Source: G965212025 sp965215765
GTDB lineage: Bacteria > Pseudomonadota > Gammaproteobacteria > Poriferisulfidales > Oxydemutatoraceae
NCBI GenBank assembly: GCA_965215765.1
Contig: OZ244118.1
Span: 1,798,001-1,862,000, forward strand
Direction of reading: 5' to 3'
DNA: 64,000 bases
A model generated the notes under the pieces. The model was not told where the DNA came from, ran no database searches, and saw nothing but the letters and a program-made list of their open reading frames with translations. Positions 38,585-47,579 of this stretch are shown here, piece by piece. The first letter of the stretch is position 1. Each line of letters opens with the position of its first letter. Made by a program: the position numbers and the translations under genes.

Positions 38585-39705
38585 TGAAAACGCTTGAGTT
38601 GACACGGGCTTTGATCCAGAAGCCCTCAGTCACTCCGGACGACTGTGGTTGCCAGGCTCTGATCGCGGATCGGCTCGCCAAGGTCGGCTTTGACATTCAG
38701 ACCATGAACTGCGAAGGCGTTTCCAATCTGTGGGCACGGCTGGGCAATGAACCGCCGCTGCTGGCATTTGCCGGACACACAGATGTTGTGCCAACCGGCG
38801 ACCCAGCAACGTGGAAGCACCCGCCTTTTGACGCTGTAGTAGAGGGCGATATCCTGTATGGGCGCGGCGCGGCAGATATGAAAAGCGGCGTGGCAGCGAT
38901 GGTGGTGGCAAGCGAGCGTTTTGCCCCTCATCTGACTCATGGCTCACTCGCCTTGCTTTTGACCAGTGACGAAGAAGGTCCGGCTACATACGGAACGAAG
39001 CACGTGATCCATAGCCTGCAGAAATCCGGCACAGAAATAGATTGGTGCGTGATCGGGGAACCTTCCTGTTCCGTTTCTTTTGGTGACTGCATCAAGCATG
39101 GACGGCGTGGCTCGTTAACCGGCTACCTGCGCATCAACGGAGTACAGGGTCACGTCGCCTACCCGGAAAAAACGCGCAACCCCATCCATGAATCCGCGCC
39201 ATTTTTCAAAAAATTGTGCGCCGAAAGATGGGATGAGGGAAACAGCGATTTTCCTCCGACCCGTTTGCAAATTGTTGAAATACACGCCGGGGTCGGAGTT
39301 GACAATGTCATCCCCGCAACGCTGAAATGTACGTTCAACTTTCGCTATTCCACCGCCGTCAGCGAGGCGCAGTTGCGCGCCCGGATTGAGCAGTTGCTGA
39401 ACGCTGAAAAAATGAACTACGAGCTGGAGTGGCGCAACTCGGGAAAGCCCTTTTTAACCAAGGAGGGGAAACTGAAACAGGCGATGATCACTGCAGTCAC
39501 GGACGTCACCGGAATTCGGCCACAAGCCTCAACTGCCGGGGGCACCTCAGACGGTCGCTTCATCGCCCCTACCGGAACCGAAGTGGTTGAGTTTGGAACG
39601 CTGAATGACAGCATCCACAAAATAAACGAACGGGTGCAGGTGGGAAACCTGGAGCCCCTGAGCGAAATCTATTACCGCGTCATGACTGACTTGCTTGGCG
39701 GTTAG
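38584..39705 (+). CDS. dapE: Succinyl-diaminopimelate desuccinylase
   Basis: A 373-residue M20-family di-zinc hydrolase that releases LL-diaminopimelate. FAGHTDVVP (zinc His), GRGAADMKSG (Asp), TSDEEGPA (general base Glu), and the late STAGGTSDGRF motif are all present. It starts inside the dapD stop (TGATG). The gene is intact. Its last 214 bp, with about 30 bp beyond, form the first unit of the repeat array that follows. Confidence 0.96.
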   Translation: MKTLELTRALIQKPSVTPDDCGCQALIADRLAKVGFDIQTMNCEGVSNLWARLGNEPPLLAFAGHTDVVPTGDPATWKHPPFDAVVEGDILYGRGAADMKSGVAAMVVASERFAPHLTHGSLALLLTSDEEGPATYGTKHVIHSLQKSGTEIDWCVIGEPSCSVSFGDCIKHGRRGSLTGYLRINGVQGHVAYPEKTRNPIHESAPFFKKLCAERWDEGNSDFPPTRLQIVEIHAGVGVDNVIPATLKCTFNFRYSTAVSEAQLRARIEQLLNAEKMNYELEWRNSGKPFLTKEGKLKQAMITAVTDVTGIRPQASTAGGTSDGRFIAPTGTEVVEFGTLNDSIHKINERVQVGNLEPLSEIYYRVMTDLLGG

Positions 39706-40802
39706 CCAACGCCCCGACCCGCAATTGCTGCAAAAATGCAGTCTCGGATGTCACCGGAATTCGGCCACAGGTCTCAACTGCCGGGGGCACCTCGGACGGT
39801 CGCTTCATCGCCCCTACCGGAACCGAAGTGGATGAATTTGGAACGCTGAATGACAGCATCCACAAAATAGATGAGCGGGTGCAGGTGGGAGACCTGGAGT
39901 GCCTGAGCGAAATCTATTACCGCGTCATGACTGGCTTGCTTGGCGATTAGCCCACGCCCTGACCCGCAATTGCTGCAGAAATGCAGTCTCTGATGTCACC
40001 GGAATTCGGCCACAAGCCTCAACTGCCGGGGGCACCTCAGACGGTCGCTTCATCGCCCCTACCGGAACCGAAGTGGTTGAATTTGGAACGCTGAATGACA
40101 GCATTCACAAAATAGATGCGGCGGGTACAGGTGGGAGACCTGGATCGCCTAAGCGAAATCTGTTACCGCGTCATGACTGACTTGCTTGGCGGTTAGCCCA
40201 CGCCCCCGGCCCGCAATTGCTGCAGAAATGCAGTCTCTGACGTCACCGGAATTCGGCCACAAGCCTCAACTGCAGGGGGCACCTCGGACGGTCGCTTCAT
40301 CGCCCCTACCGGAACCGAAGTGGTTGAATTTGGAACGCTGAATGACAGCATCCACAAAGGGGCACCTCAGACGGTCGCTTCATCGCCCCTACCGGAACCG
40401 AAGTGGTTGAATTTGGAACGCTGAATGACAGCATTCACAAAACAGATGCGGCGGGTGCAGGAGGGAGACCTGGAGCGTCTGAGCGAAATCTATTACCGCG
40501 TCATGACTGGATTGCTTGGCGATTAGCCCACGCCCCGGCCCGCAATTGCTGCAGAAATGCAGTCACGGATGTCACCGGAATTCGGCCACAGGTCTCAACT
40601 GCCGGGGGCACCTCAGACGGTCGCTTCATCGCCCCTACCGGAACCGAAGTGATTGAATTTGGGACGCTGAATGACAGCATTCACAAAATAGATGCGGCGG
40701 GTGCAGGTGGGAGACCTGGAGTGCCTGAGCAAAATCTGTTACCGCGTCATGACTGGCTTGCTTGGCGATTAGCCCACGCCCCGGCCCGCAATTGCTGCAG
40801 AA
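39492..40802 (+). repeat. Tandem array of the dapE 3' end (six units)
   Basis: Unit 1 is the native dapE end (39492-39736, 245 bp). Copies follow at 39737-39981, 39982-40228, 40229 to about 40358 (cut short), about 40359-40557 (missing its start) and 40558-40802. Each copy carries STAGGTSDGRF codons, the dapE stop and about 30 bp of the convergent gene's 3' end. None has a start signal, so they are gene fragments. Units differ by a few substitutions. Confidence 0.92.
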
Positions 40803-41550
40803 ATTCTGTCTGGTGCTCCTGACCCGAGGCAACAAGTGTTTTTTCCAGACGTTCGTCCAAATCCGTGGCCTCACGCGTCCCCAGACGTCCGCGCATTCCT
40901 TCAAAACGCAAGTAAATCAACCAGGTATTCAAGACATCCCACTCGCAGTAATTGCGAATTTTCTGGATTTCACCGTCTTTCCATAGCCCGTAGACCTGAT
41001 CACCGTGCATGCCCGGCTTTCCCGGGAAACCCATGACTTTGGAAACCTCGTCAAGGGGTGCAACATTCCGGCCGTTATAGCCTGAGAGCACGTCCATGAG
41101 ATCCAGGTGCCTTTGGTGGTAACGGCTCTGGTAATTGTTCCAGCGAAAAGCCTGGTCAGAATCACCCATCTCCCAGTACAGGGAAGCATCAACATTCCGG
41201 AACAGGGCGCGGTAATGCAACACCGGCAGGTCAAAGCCACTGCCATTCCAGCTCACCAATTGGGGTTTGTGCTTGCCAAGCAAAGTGAAAAAAATTCGCA
41301 GCAAATCCTTTTCCGGGGAACTTTCATCGCCTATCGAATCTACCAGCAGCTTCTCTCCGTCATCAAACACAAAAGAGATGGCGACCACCCGATGCTGATA
41401 TAACGGCAAAAAACGGTTTCCGGTTTTTTGCTCATGAAGATGCTCCATCGTCCGCACCACATCCTCGTCTGCCAAACCCTTCATGTCGTGAAGAGATCGC
41501 CCCGCGTCCACGTCGGGCACGGTTTCAACATCAAAAACCATTCGCTTCAT
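40747..41550 (-). CDS. Predicted 3'-5' exonuclease (PolB-like)
   Basis: 267 residues from ATG 41550 (MKRMVFDVETVPD). The DEDD nuclease residues appear in FDVETVPD, SWNGSGFDLPVL and YCEWDVLNTW, the pattern of the DNA_pol_B_exo2 family of stand-alone proofreading-like exonucleases. The biological role in this family is not settled. Its stop codon lies in the antisense of the last dapE fragment, so the last dozen or so residues (GAWANRQASQS) are read from duplicated dapE DNA. Four-base overlap with cysM upstream. Confidence 0.88.
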   Translation of the reverse strand: MKRMVFDVETVPDVDAGRSLHDMKGLADEDVVRTMEHLHEQKTGNRFLPLYQHRVVAISFVFDDGEKLLVDSIGDESSPEKDLLRIFFTLLGKHKPQLVSWNGSGFDLPVLHYRALFRNVDASLYWEMGDSDQAFRWNNYQSRYHQRHLDLMDVLSGYNGRNVAPLDEVSKVMGFPGKPGMHGDQVYGLWKDGEIQKIRNYCEWDVLNTWLIYLRFEGMRGRLGTREATDLDERLEKTLVASGQEHQTEFLQQLRAGAWANRQASQS

Positions 41551-42440
41551 GAGGGAAAAACCCCGCTGGAAATATAGCGATCCCCTCGATCGCAAATGAT
41601 TGACACCACCAGAGCACCTTTCAGTGCACGCGCCACCCGTACGGCCACCCAAACACAGCCGCCCGAAGAAGGTCCGCAAAAAATTCCCTCACGGGAGGCC
41701 AGCTCCCGCATGGTGTTTTCTGCGTCTTCCTGTGTCACGTCTGTTTCACGGTCAAGGCGTGAGGCGTCAAATATCTTCGGCAAATAGGCTTTCGGCCAGC
41801 GCCTGATCCCGGGAATGCGCGTTCCTTCTGCTGGTTGTACGCCGATGACCTCAATCTTCGGGTTGCGCTCTTTCAAGTAGCGAGAAACTCCCATAATGGT
41901 TCCTGTGGTGCCCATGGCACTCACGAAATGCGTGATTTTTCCGTGGGTGTCGCGCCAGATTTCCGGGCCGGTCGTCTCGTAATGTGCCACCGGATTATCG
42001 GGGTTTGCAAACTGATTCAGGAGCTTCCCTTCACCACGGGAAGCCATTTGCTCCGCCAAATCACGTGCGCCTTCCATACTTTCCTCCTTGGTCACGAGAA
42101 TAATTTCCGCACCGTAGGCTTTCATGCTGGCACGGCGCTCAAGGCTCATATTTCCCGGCATGATCAGTTTCAGGCGATAACCGCGCATTGCCGCCACCAT
42201 TGCCAAAGCGATGCCGGTGTTGCCACTGGTCGCCTCAATCAAGGTGTCGCCTTTGCGGATCGTGCCGCGCTCTTCGGCACGCACAATCATGGAAAGCGCG
42301 GGTCGATCCTTGACCGAGCCGGCGGGGTTATTGCCTTCCAGCTTGGCCAGCACCGTACTGTCGCCTGTGTCCATACGCCGCAAGGCAACCAACGGGGTGT
42401 TCCCAATCAGGCGTTCGGCACTGTACGCATCAACGTCCAT
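41547..42440 (-). CDS. cysM: Cysteine synthase B
   Basis: A 297-residue PLP enzyme that makes cysteine from O-acetylserine and sulfide or thiosulfate. The PLP lysine is K44 in NPAGSVKDRPA; TSGNTG binds the substrate carboxylate, GTTGTIMG the phosphate, and GPSSGG is near the C-terminus. Length and the RRW..YLPKIFD region fit CysM better than CysK. Overlaps the exonuclease by ATGA; acpS lies 2 bp upstream. Confidence 0.93.
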   Translation of the reverse strand: MDVDAYSAERLIGNTPLVALRRMDTGDSTVLAKLEGNNPAGSVKDRPALSMIVRAEERGTIRKGDTLIEATSGNTGIALAMVAAMRGYRLKLIMPGNMSLERRASMKAYGAEIILVTKEESMEGARDLAEQMASRGEGKLLNQFANPDNPVAHYETTGPEIWRDTHGKITHFVSAMGTTGTIMGVSRYLKERNPKIEVIGVQPAEGTRIPGIRRWPKAYLPKIFDASRLDRETDVTQEDAENTMRELASREGIFCGPSSGGCVWVAVRVARALKGALVVSIICDRGDRYISSGVFPS

Positions 42441-42442
42441 TT

Positions 42443-42835
42443 CTACTCCTCTTCTGTCAACACTGCCTGCGCCACCGCATAGCCTGTTTCTCCGGAAATA
42501 CTCAGATGCATGCGCCTCCCTTTGCCAGGCAATGAAGCGTGTGTCTTTTCTGGCCAGCTCCCATGCGGGCGACCGCGTTCATCATGCAAAATCGCAATAT
42601 CACTGGCAAAACTGCCACTGCTGAACCCGCTCCCCAAGGCCTTGACCATCGCTTCCTTCGCGGCAAAGCGACGCGCAAGAAATGCTGCCTGATCAGGGCT
42701 GCCTTCGAAACCGCTCATTTCCAGCGGATGGAGCAGTCGTGCCACCAATCGCCCTCGGTAGCGCTTGAACAGACGGCGCATGCGTTTCACCCTGACTATA
42801 TCAATGCCGATACCCAAAATACCCGAGCCCATCAT
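42443..42835 (-). CDS. acpS: Holo-[acyl-carrier-protein] synthase
   Basis: A 130-residue phosphopantetheinyl transferase that activates acyl carrier protein for fatty acid synthesis. GIGIDIV near the N-terminus and FAAKEAMVKALG are the magnesium and CoA-binding motifs. Overlaps pdxJ by one base, in the usual pdxJ-acpS order. Confidence 0.95.
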   Translation of the reverse strand: MMGSGILGIGIDIVRVKRMRRLFKRYRGRLVARLLHPLEMSGFEGSPDQAAFLARRFAAKEAMVKALGSGFSSGSFASDIAILHDERGRPHGSWPEKTHASLPGKGRRMHLSISGETGYAVAQAVLTEEE

Positions 42836-43560
42836 CAGCCTCCCATGGCAGATTTCATGGCGCGCACCGCCTCTGGCAGACCGACAAAGACCGCATCTGC
42901 AACCACGGAGTGACCGATATTCAATTCGTGCATGAGGGGAAGTTCCGCAACGGCACGCACATTGCCTCGGCGCAGCCCATGACCTGCATTGAGCGTCAAA
43001 CCCAACTCATTCGTATGCCGGGCAGCGTCAAGCAAACGGTTGAACTCTCCGGCTTGCGCACTGCCGACAGCATCGGCGTATTTCCCGGTATGCAGCTCTA
43101 CGCAGCCAGCGCCCACGAATTGCGCCTGGTCAATCATTTTCCGGTCCGCTTCAATAAACAGTGAAACCTGGATGGCGACCTCGTTTAATGCTTCACACAC
43201 CTTGCGCACCTGGCTGGCATAAGTAAAAACGTCCAGCCCCCCTTCGGTCGTCAATTCCTCACGTCTCTCAGGCACCAGGCAAACACAGTCGGGTTTCACA
43301 CGGAGCGCAATTCCCAACATCTCATCCGTCGCCGCCATTTCCATATTAAGCGAGGTGCTCACACACTCACGCGCCAGTTCAAGGTCACGATCCTGGATAT
43401 GCCGGCGGTCTTCCCGAAGATGCAAAGTAATCCCGTCAGCCCCATTGGACTCCGCCAAACGTATGGCCTGCCCCAAGTCCGGATAAGACGTCCCCCTCGC
43501 CTGCCTTAAGGTTGCCACGTGATCGAGGTTGACCCCCAGGCGAACCGGCTTATTTTGCAT
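42835..43560 (-). CDS. pdxJ: Pyridoxine 5'-phosphate synthase
   Basis: A 241-residue TIM-barrel enzyme that condenses deoxyxylulose phosphate with 1-amino-propan-2-one 3-phosphate in vitamin B6 synthesis. LGVNLDHVATLRQARGT at the N-terminus, GITLHLREDRRHI, and the late GLTLNAGHGL motif are diagnostic. Its start overlaps the end of recO by 11 bp. Confidence 0.96.
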   Translation of the reverse strand: MQNKPVRLGVNLDHVATLRQARGTSYPDLGQAIRLAESNGADGITLHLREDRRHIQDRDLELARECVSTSLNMEMAATDEMLGIALRVKPDCVCLVPERREELTTEGGLDVFTYASQVRKVCEALNEVAIQVSLFIEADRKMIDQAQFVGAGCVELHTGKYADAVGSAQAGEFNRLLDAARHTNELGLTLNAGHGLRRGNVRAVAELPLMHELNIGHSVVADAVFVGLPEAVRAMKSAMGG

Positions 43561-44284
43561 TTCTCAGGCTGTACAGCTTCTTCATGATTTCTCGAACACG
43601 CAGGGGACGCTTGCGAAATTTCTCGTCCAATATACTGTGTAGCAAACGCTTCGCTTCCCGCATAATCTGCGGGGAACGTTCTTGCAAGCCACCTCGCAAA
43701 GCAAGCAGAGTTTGACCACTGAACACGCTCTTGGCAACGGTAGCAGAGCCATGGTAAGCACTGAAGCCTTTGCCCGGTTCGTGATAATAACAACGTTCGG
43801 AGAGCAAAGGCTCGTCGGTTTCGCAGTCCCGCTCCAGAGGAATGATGAACCCTGACAATTCCAGCAGTTTCAGTTCAAACAGGCGTAATACCGGTTCCGG
43901 CTCAGTTGAGTCGGAAGCCAAATGCCGTAATGTCTTCTCATAACAAGCAAACAATGACTGCGAGCCAAGACCGCGCGGCACCAGCCGCACAAGCAGCTCA
44001 TTGACGTACATGCCCAGGATTTTTTCTTCCGCACCAGCCAGCAACTGCTTGCCACTTTGATCCAGATTGCGCAAATTCAACAGTTCTCCACGACCCGTAC
44101 ACGTCAGCAAGGACGGAGTGAAGGGTTGCAGGGATTTTCCCATCAGCCGCCTGGAATAACGCACCATCACTGTCAGATGGCCATATTCCGGGGTCAAGAA
44201 TTGCGCCAGCCTGGCATTTTCGTTGTAATGCCTTAAATGTAGCAGCCAGCACGGCTGCCGGTCAAAAACAACTACAGTACCCAG
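43550..44284 (-). CDS. recO: DNA repair protein RecO with an unclear start
   Basis: RecO helps RecF and RecR load RecA. The clear core (HLRHYNENARLAQFLTPEYG, then VRYSRRLMGK) runs to 43550. No ATG, GTG or TTG exists in this frame between the in-frame TAA in the TTTTTAACC repeat (44297-44321) and the TTG at 44197. That TTG would cut off about 20 residues that match RecO. I therefore extend to the CTG at 44284, with low certainty for the start. The likely cause is a repeat element inserted between era and recO that replaced the original start region. Confidence 0.75.
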   Translation of the reverse strand: MGTVVVFDRQPCWLLHLRHYNENARLAQFLTPEYGHLTVMVRYSRRLMGKSLQPFTPSLLTCTGRGELLNLRNLDQSGKQLLAGAEEKILGMYVNELLVRLVPRGLGSQSLFACYEKTLRHLASDSTEPEPVLRLFELKLLELSGFIIPLERDCETDEPLLSERCYYHEPGKGFSAYHGSATVAKSVFSGQTLLALRGGLQERSPQIMREAKRLLHSILDEKFRKRPLRVREIMKKLYSLRNAK

Positions 44285-44450
44285 TGTTTCTTTTTGTTTT
44301 TAACCGCGAAAGACGCGAAAGTTTGTACTTGCAACTCGTATGAGTCCAGTTTTGGGTAGCTTCCAAAGTTCACCAAAAGCCCCAATTCCTTTCCCCTTGC
44401 TTGTTAAATTCGTGGCACATGGTTCTCTCGCCGGTTGCTTGATCTGTTGT
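44285..44450. repeat. Element inserted between era and recO
   Basis: About 165 bp that begins with the dispersed TTTTTAACCGCGAAAGACGCGAAAG repeat (44297-44321, plus strand) and has no gene. In related operons era and recO are adjacent or overlap, so this segment looks like an insertion. Confidence 0.6.
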
Positions 44451-45329
44451 TCAAAAGGTAAGACCCAGCCGTGCCGCATTCTCTTTTTGCCATCCCCGCC
44501 GAACTTTGATCCACAGGCGCAAATGCACATGCTGGTTGACAATGGCTTCAATGGATTGGCGTGCCCGAATACTCACCCGCTTCAGACGTTCGCCTCCCTT
44601 TCCCAGCAAAATCACACGCTGACTGGCTCTTTCCACGAGCACCTGCACATGAATGTGCAACACCTCGTTTTTCACCTCAAACTGATCCGTTGAGACATGG
44701 ATTATGTGCGGCAATTCCTTTTTCAATTCCTGCATAAACTGCTCGCGAACCATGTCGGCGGCCAACGCCTCATGTTTGCGATCCGTGAGCTCGTCCTTCT
44801 GATACAAAAAATCCCCTTCCGGCAAATGCTTCATGAGCAGCGCCTGAAAGTCAGCAAGCGAGCTGTCGTGTAACGCAGAAAGAGGGAAGATTTCAGAAAA
44901 ATCATGGCGCGCCGTAACTCCCGCAATCGCCTCCAGAAGCTCGCTTTTGTCGCGCAGAAGATCCACTTTGTTCAAAACCAGCACACAAGGCTTTTTGGCT
45001 GCAATGATGCGATCCAGCACATTTTGATCACCCGGCAACCACCGCTTATGCTCAACCATCTGTACCACCAGATCGGCACTTTCCAATGCCCACTGAGCGT
45101 TGTTGATATCCAATTGATCCAGCGTATAGCGACTGTGGGTGTGCATGCCCGGGGTATCCACCAGAACCAGTTGCTCTCCATCGGCGTTACAGATGCCGCG
45201 GACGTTGCTCCGGGTTGTCCGGGATTTGGACGTAACTGAGGAAATATGCGTTTTCAGCAGACGGTTAAACAGCGTGGACTTGCCAACATTGGGTCGGCCG
45301 CTTATTGAAAAAACGCCGCAACGGGTCAT
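44451..45329 (-). CDS. era: GTPase Era
   Basis: 292 residues. G1 is GRPNVGKST (11-19), G3 VDTPG, and G4 NKVD, followed by a C-terminal KH domain (VILLGKGGERLKRVSIRAR). Era binds 16S rRNA and assists small-subunit assembly. The start overlaps the rnc stop (ATGA). The C-terminus is unusual only in a short extra tail (ENAARLGLTF). Confidence 0.96.
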   Translation of the reverse strand: MTRCGVFSISGRPNVGKSTLFNRLLKTHISSVTSKSRTTRSNVRGICNADGEQLVLVDTPGMHTHSRYTLDQLDINNAQWALESADLVVQMVEHKRWLPGDQNVLDRIIAAKKPCVLVLNKVDLLRDKSELLEAIAGVTARHDFSEIFPLSALHDSSLADFQALLMKHLPEGDFLYQKDELTDRKHEALAADMVREQFMQELKKELPHIIHVSTDQFEVKNEVLHIHVQVLVERASQRVILLGKGGERLKRVSIRARQSIEAIVNQHVHLRLWIKVRRGWQKENAARLGLTF

Positions 45330-46015
45330 GTCTTTGGCTGCTTGCCTTCCTGCAATAATTGCAAAACCAGTCCGGCAGCAATTGTTTCTGCTATGCTTTT
45401 TCTTTTTCCCTTCCCTTCAGCTGAATAAGGTGTTCCATTCACGTTCACTTCGCACCTCATGTAAAAAGCATCCTTCCTGTCGCTGAGCCACACATAAGTT
45501 GGCAGGAGTTCTTTGCGTACCTGGAGAAATTCCTGTAATCGGGTTTTGGCTGGCTTGACCGCAGGCTCAAAGAGCAGTTTCTGCAATCTGTTACCGTAGA
45601 ACTGGTGTACAAATTTCCGGGTTTCGGCAAGACCCTTGCTGAGATAAAATGCTGCAACCAAAGCTTCCACGGCATCTTCCAATGCGGAATCAGGCAATGG
45701 CAGATCTTTTTCCGCAAAACTTTTACCCACAACAAGCAAGCTGCTGATACCGTGTTCCCGAGCAATCTCTGCCAATGTTTTACCTTGCACCAATACTGAG
45801 CGATGCAAACTCATGTGACCCTCTGTAGCCTCTGGAAGCATCTCGTACAAAATTTCGGCAACCAGCATACCAATCAGGGCATCTCCAAGAAATTCCAGCC
45901 TTTGATTGTTGAACCCCCCCACACTTTTGTGGGTTAAGGCTTGAAGAACCAACGGTTCTTCACCCATAACCAATTCGATATTCTTCAGGAATTCCGAGCT
46001 GTTTACCTCGCTCAT
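45326..46015 (-). CDS. rnc: Ribonuclease III
   Basis: 229 residues. The signature QRLEFLGDA and the second catalytic region (LEDAVEALVAAFYL) form the nuclease domain; a double-stranded RNA-binding domain ends the protein (CEVNVNGTPYSAEGKGKRKSIAE). It processes rRNA and structured mRNAs. Overlaps era by four bases and sits 32 bp after lepB. Confidence 0.96.
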   Translation of the reverse strand: MSEVNSSEFLKNIELVMGEEPLVLQALTHKSVGGFNNQRLEFLGDALIGMLVAEILYEMLPEATEGHMSLHRSVLVQGKTLAEIAREHGISSLLVVGKSFAEKDLPLPDSALEDAVEALVAAFYLSKGLAETRKFVHQFYGNRLQKLLFEPAVKPAKTRLQEFLQVRKELLPTYVWLSDRKDAFYMRCEVNVNGTPYSAEGKGKRKSIAETIAAGLVLQLLQEGKQPKT

Positions 46016-46047
46016 TTCAATTAAAAAACAAGGTTGCTACAGGGTGA

Positions 46048-46827
46048 CTAGTCAACCACTCTGCCAACACGAGAAAAGTCGATGCCATCTCCATCAAAAT
46101 CCCAGTGCATCCAGATGGCAGACACTTTGCCAACCATGTTTTCCTCCGGCACCATTCCCCAAACCCGGCTGTCGTTACTGTTGTCTCGATTGTCACCGAA
46201 AACGAGGTAGCTTCCATCCGGGATGATCCAGACATCTTTTGCTTTTCTCTGCAGCAAAGAGGTGCTCACATAAATCTCGTGGGGGGCTTCCGGCAAACTC
46301 TCCTTCATGCGTATCACGTGTTGATCCCTTCCGCCCAATGAACGCGCATGCAGCGTGTCGGTGCCAAGAACTTTATAAGAGACCACTTCATTATTTACAG
46401 ATAACATCTTGTTTTTATACGAGATTTCATCACCTGGTATCCCGACGATACGCTTGACATAGTCCAGCTTGATGTCTCTTGGGTAACGAAACACCACAAC
46501 GTCGCCTCGCTGAGGGGAGTGATTGATCCAAAACTTCGTGTGCAGCACTGGGAAACGCAGGCCGTAAGTGTACTTGTTGACGAGAATGAAGTCCCCTATT
46601 TTCAAGGTGGGCAACATCGACCCGGACGGAATACGAAAAGGTTCAAACAGAAAAGACCGGACAAGCAGAACAATCAACAGCACCGGAAAGAAAGAGATTG
46701 ACAACTCAACAAACCAGCCTTTCTTCTTGCCTGACGACCTAAAGAAACGATTCCCAAGAATTACCAGGCCAGTCAGCGCTGTGCTGAGCACCAAAAAGAA
46801 CTCCAGATCAAAGTCCATTGTTGCCAA
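46048..46827 (-). CDS. lepB: Signal peptidase I
   Basis: 259 residues with two N-terminal membrane helices (about 9-27 and 42-58). The catalytic Ser70 is in PSGSMLPT, and the Lys in YVKRIVGIPGD; the GDNRDNSNDSR motif follows. It removes signal peptides from exported proteins, including presumably the FN3 proteins of this window. First gene of the lepB-rnc-era cluster. Confidence 0.96.
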   Translation of the reverse strand: MATMDFDLEFFLVLSTALTGLVILGNRFFRSSGKKKGWFVELSISFFPVLLIVLLVRSFLFEPFRIPSGSMLPTLKIGDFILVNKYTYGLRFPVLHTKFWINHSPQRGDVVVFRYPRDIKLDYVKRIVGIPGDEISYKNKMLSVNNEVVSYKVLGTDTLHARSLGGRDQHVIRMKESLPEAPHEIYVSTSLLQRKAKDVWIIPDGSYLVFGDNRDNSNDSRVWGMVPEENMVGKVSAIWMHWDFDGDGIDFSRVGRVVD

Positions 46828-46844
46828 TCCTGAAAATCAGGTAG

Positions 46845-46921
46845 TGGTCGGGGTGAGAGGATTTGAACCTCCGACCACTGCAACCCCATTGCAGTGCGCT
46901 ACCAGTCTGCGCCACACCCCG
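46845..46921 (-). tRNA. tRNA-Pro(GGG)
   Basis: 77 nt, anticodon GGG in loop ATGGGGT, T-loop TTCAAAT, CCA encoded. Located after merR as in many gammaproteobacteria. Confidence 0.93.
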
Positions 46922-46945
46922 AAACCTGACAACTGCTTGCACATA

Positions 46946-47308
46946 TCAGCTTTTTAGCAGTAAAGCGATTTCTTCCAGTTCTTTTCGCAACTCCCGCAAC
47001 AATGCTTTCTGCGAGTCTTTTTCAACTGTTTCCGCTTTCCCGAACAATACTTGATTCGCACCTTTGATGGTGTAATTGTGGTGATGCAGCAAGTCTTGAA
47101 TTTTTCGAACCAGAAGCACATCGGCCTGTGAGTAATACCGCCGTCCGCCTTGCCTGCGCTTCGGTCGAAGTCCGGAAAATTCCTGCTCCCAATAGCGCAA
47201 AACATGTTGTTCCACACCGCACAGGCTGCTCACTTCACCAATCGTGAAGTAAAGCTTCTGAGGCAGTTCAAATATTTCTCTGTTTCCTTTTGTTGGCATT
47301 TTCTGCAA
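46946..47308 (-). CDS. MerR-family regulator downstream of ihfA
   Basis: 120 residues. The N-terminal helix-turn-helix YFTIGEVSSLCGVEQHVLRYWEQEF and the wing GGRRYY are typical MerR; the C-terminal part is a short helical dimerisation region with no metal-binding cysteine cluster. The gene overlaps ihfA by 41 bp, and a second ATG lies three codons in. The ihfA-merR-tRNA-Pro order is a common gammaproteobacterial arrangement; the target genes are unknown. Confidence 0.9.
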   Translation of the reverse strand: MQKMPTKGNREIFELPQKLYFTIGEVSSLCGVEQHVLRYWEQEFSGLRPKRRQGGRRYYSQADVLLVRKIQDLLHHHNYTIKGANQVLFGKAETVEKDSQKALLRELRKELEEIALLLKS

Positions 47309-47579
47309 TACGTTGTTTCAGTTTCGGGCCCGGTCGAAATACAACCACGCGGCGCGCACTGATGAGCGCAGGGGTTCGAGTTTTTGGGTTGCGTCCCATT
47401 CTTTCACTTTTGTCACGCAACAGAAACCTGCCAATTCCCGGGAGGTGCAGGTTATCACCTTCGACCAGAACTTTTCCGGCCTCTTCAAAGCAGATATTGA
47501 CCAGCATTGACGCCTCGGGCAGGCTCAAACCGATCTCGCTTTGCAGCATCCTTGCCAATGTTTCTCTTTTTACGGTCAA
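47268..47579 (-). CDS. ihfA: Integration host factor, alpha subunit
   Basis: A 103-residue HU-like DNA-bending protein. The beta-arm region RFLLRDKSERMGRNPKTRTPALISARRVV contains the GRNP motif that inserts proline into DNA. It overlaps the pheT stop by four bases. IHF is used in recombination, replication and transcription; the partner gene ihfB is not in this window. Confidence 0.95.
   Translation of the reverse strand: MTVKRETLARMLQSEIGLSLPEASMLVNICFEEAGKVLVEGDNLHLPGIGRFLLRDKSERMGRNPKTRTPALISARRVVVFRPGPKLKQRIAENANKRKQRNI

Noticed and set aside
39492..40802. CTGCAG (PstI-type site) beside each dapE unit join, suggesting cutting by the window's BsuBI/PstI-like nuclease
   Set aside because: The nuclease specificity is unknown and the join falls a few bases from the site, so the link is speculation.
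39492..40802. Direct repeats resembling a CRISPR array
   Set aside because: Units are about 245 bp, carry dapE codons and have no short repeat/unique spacer structure.
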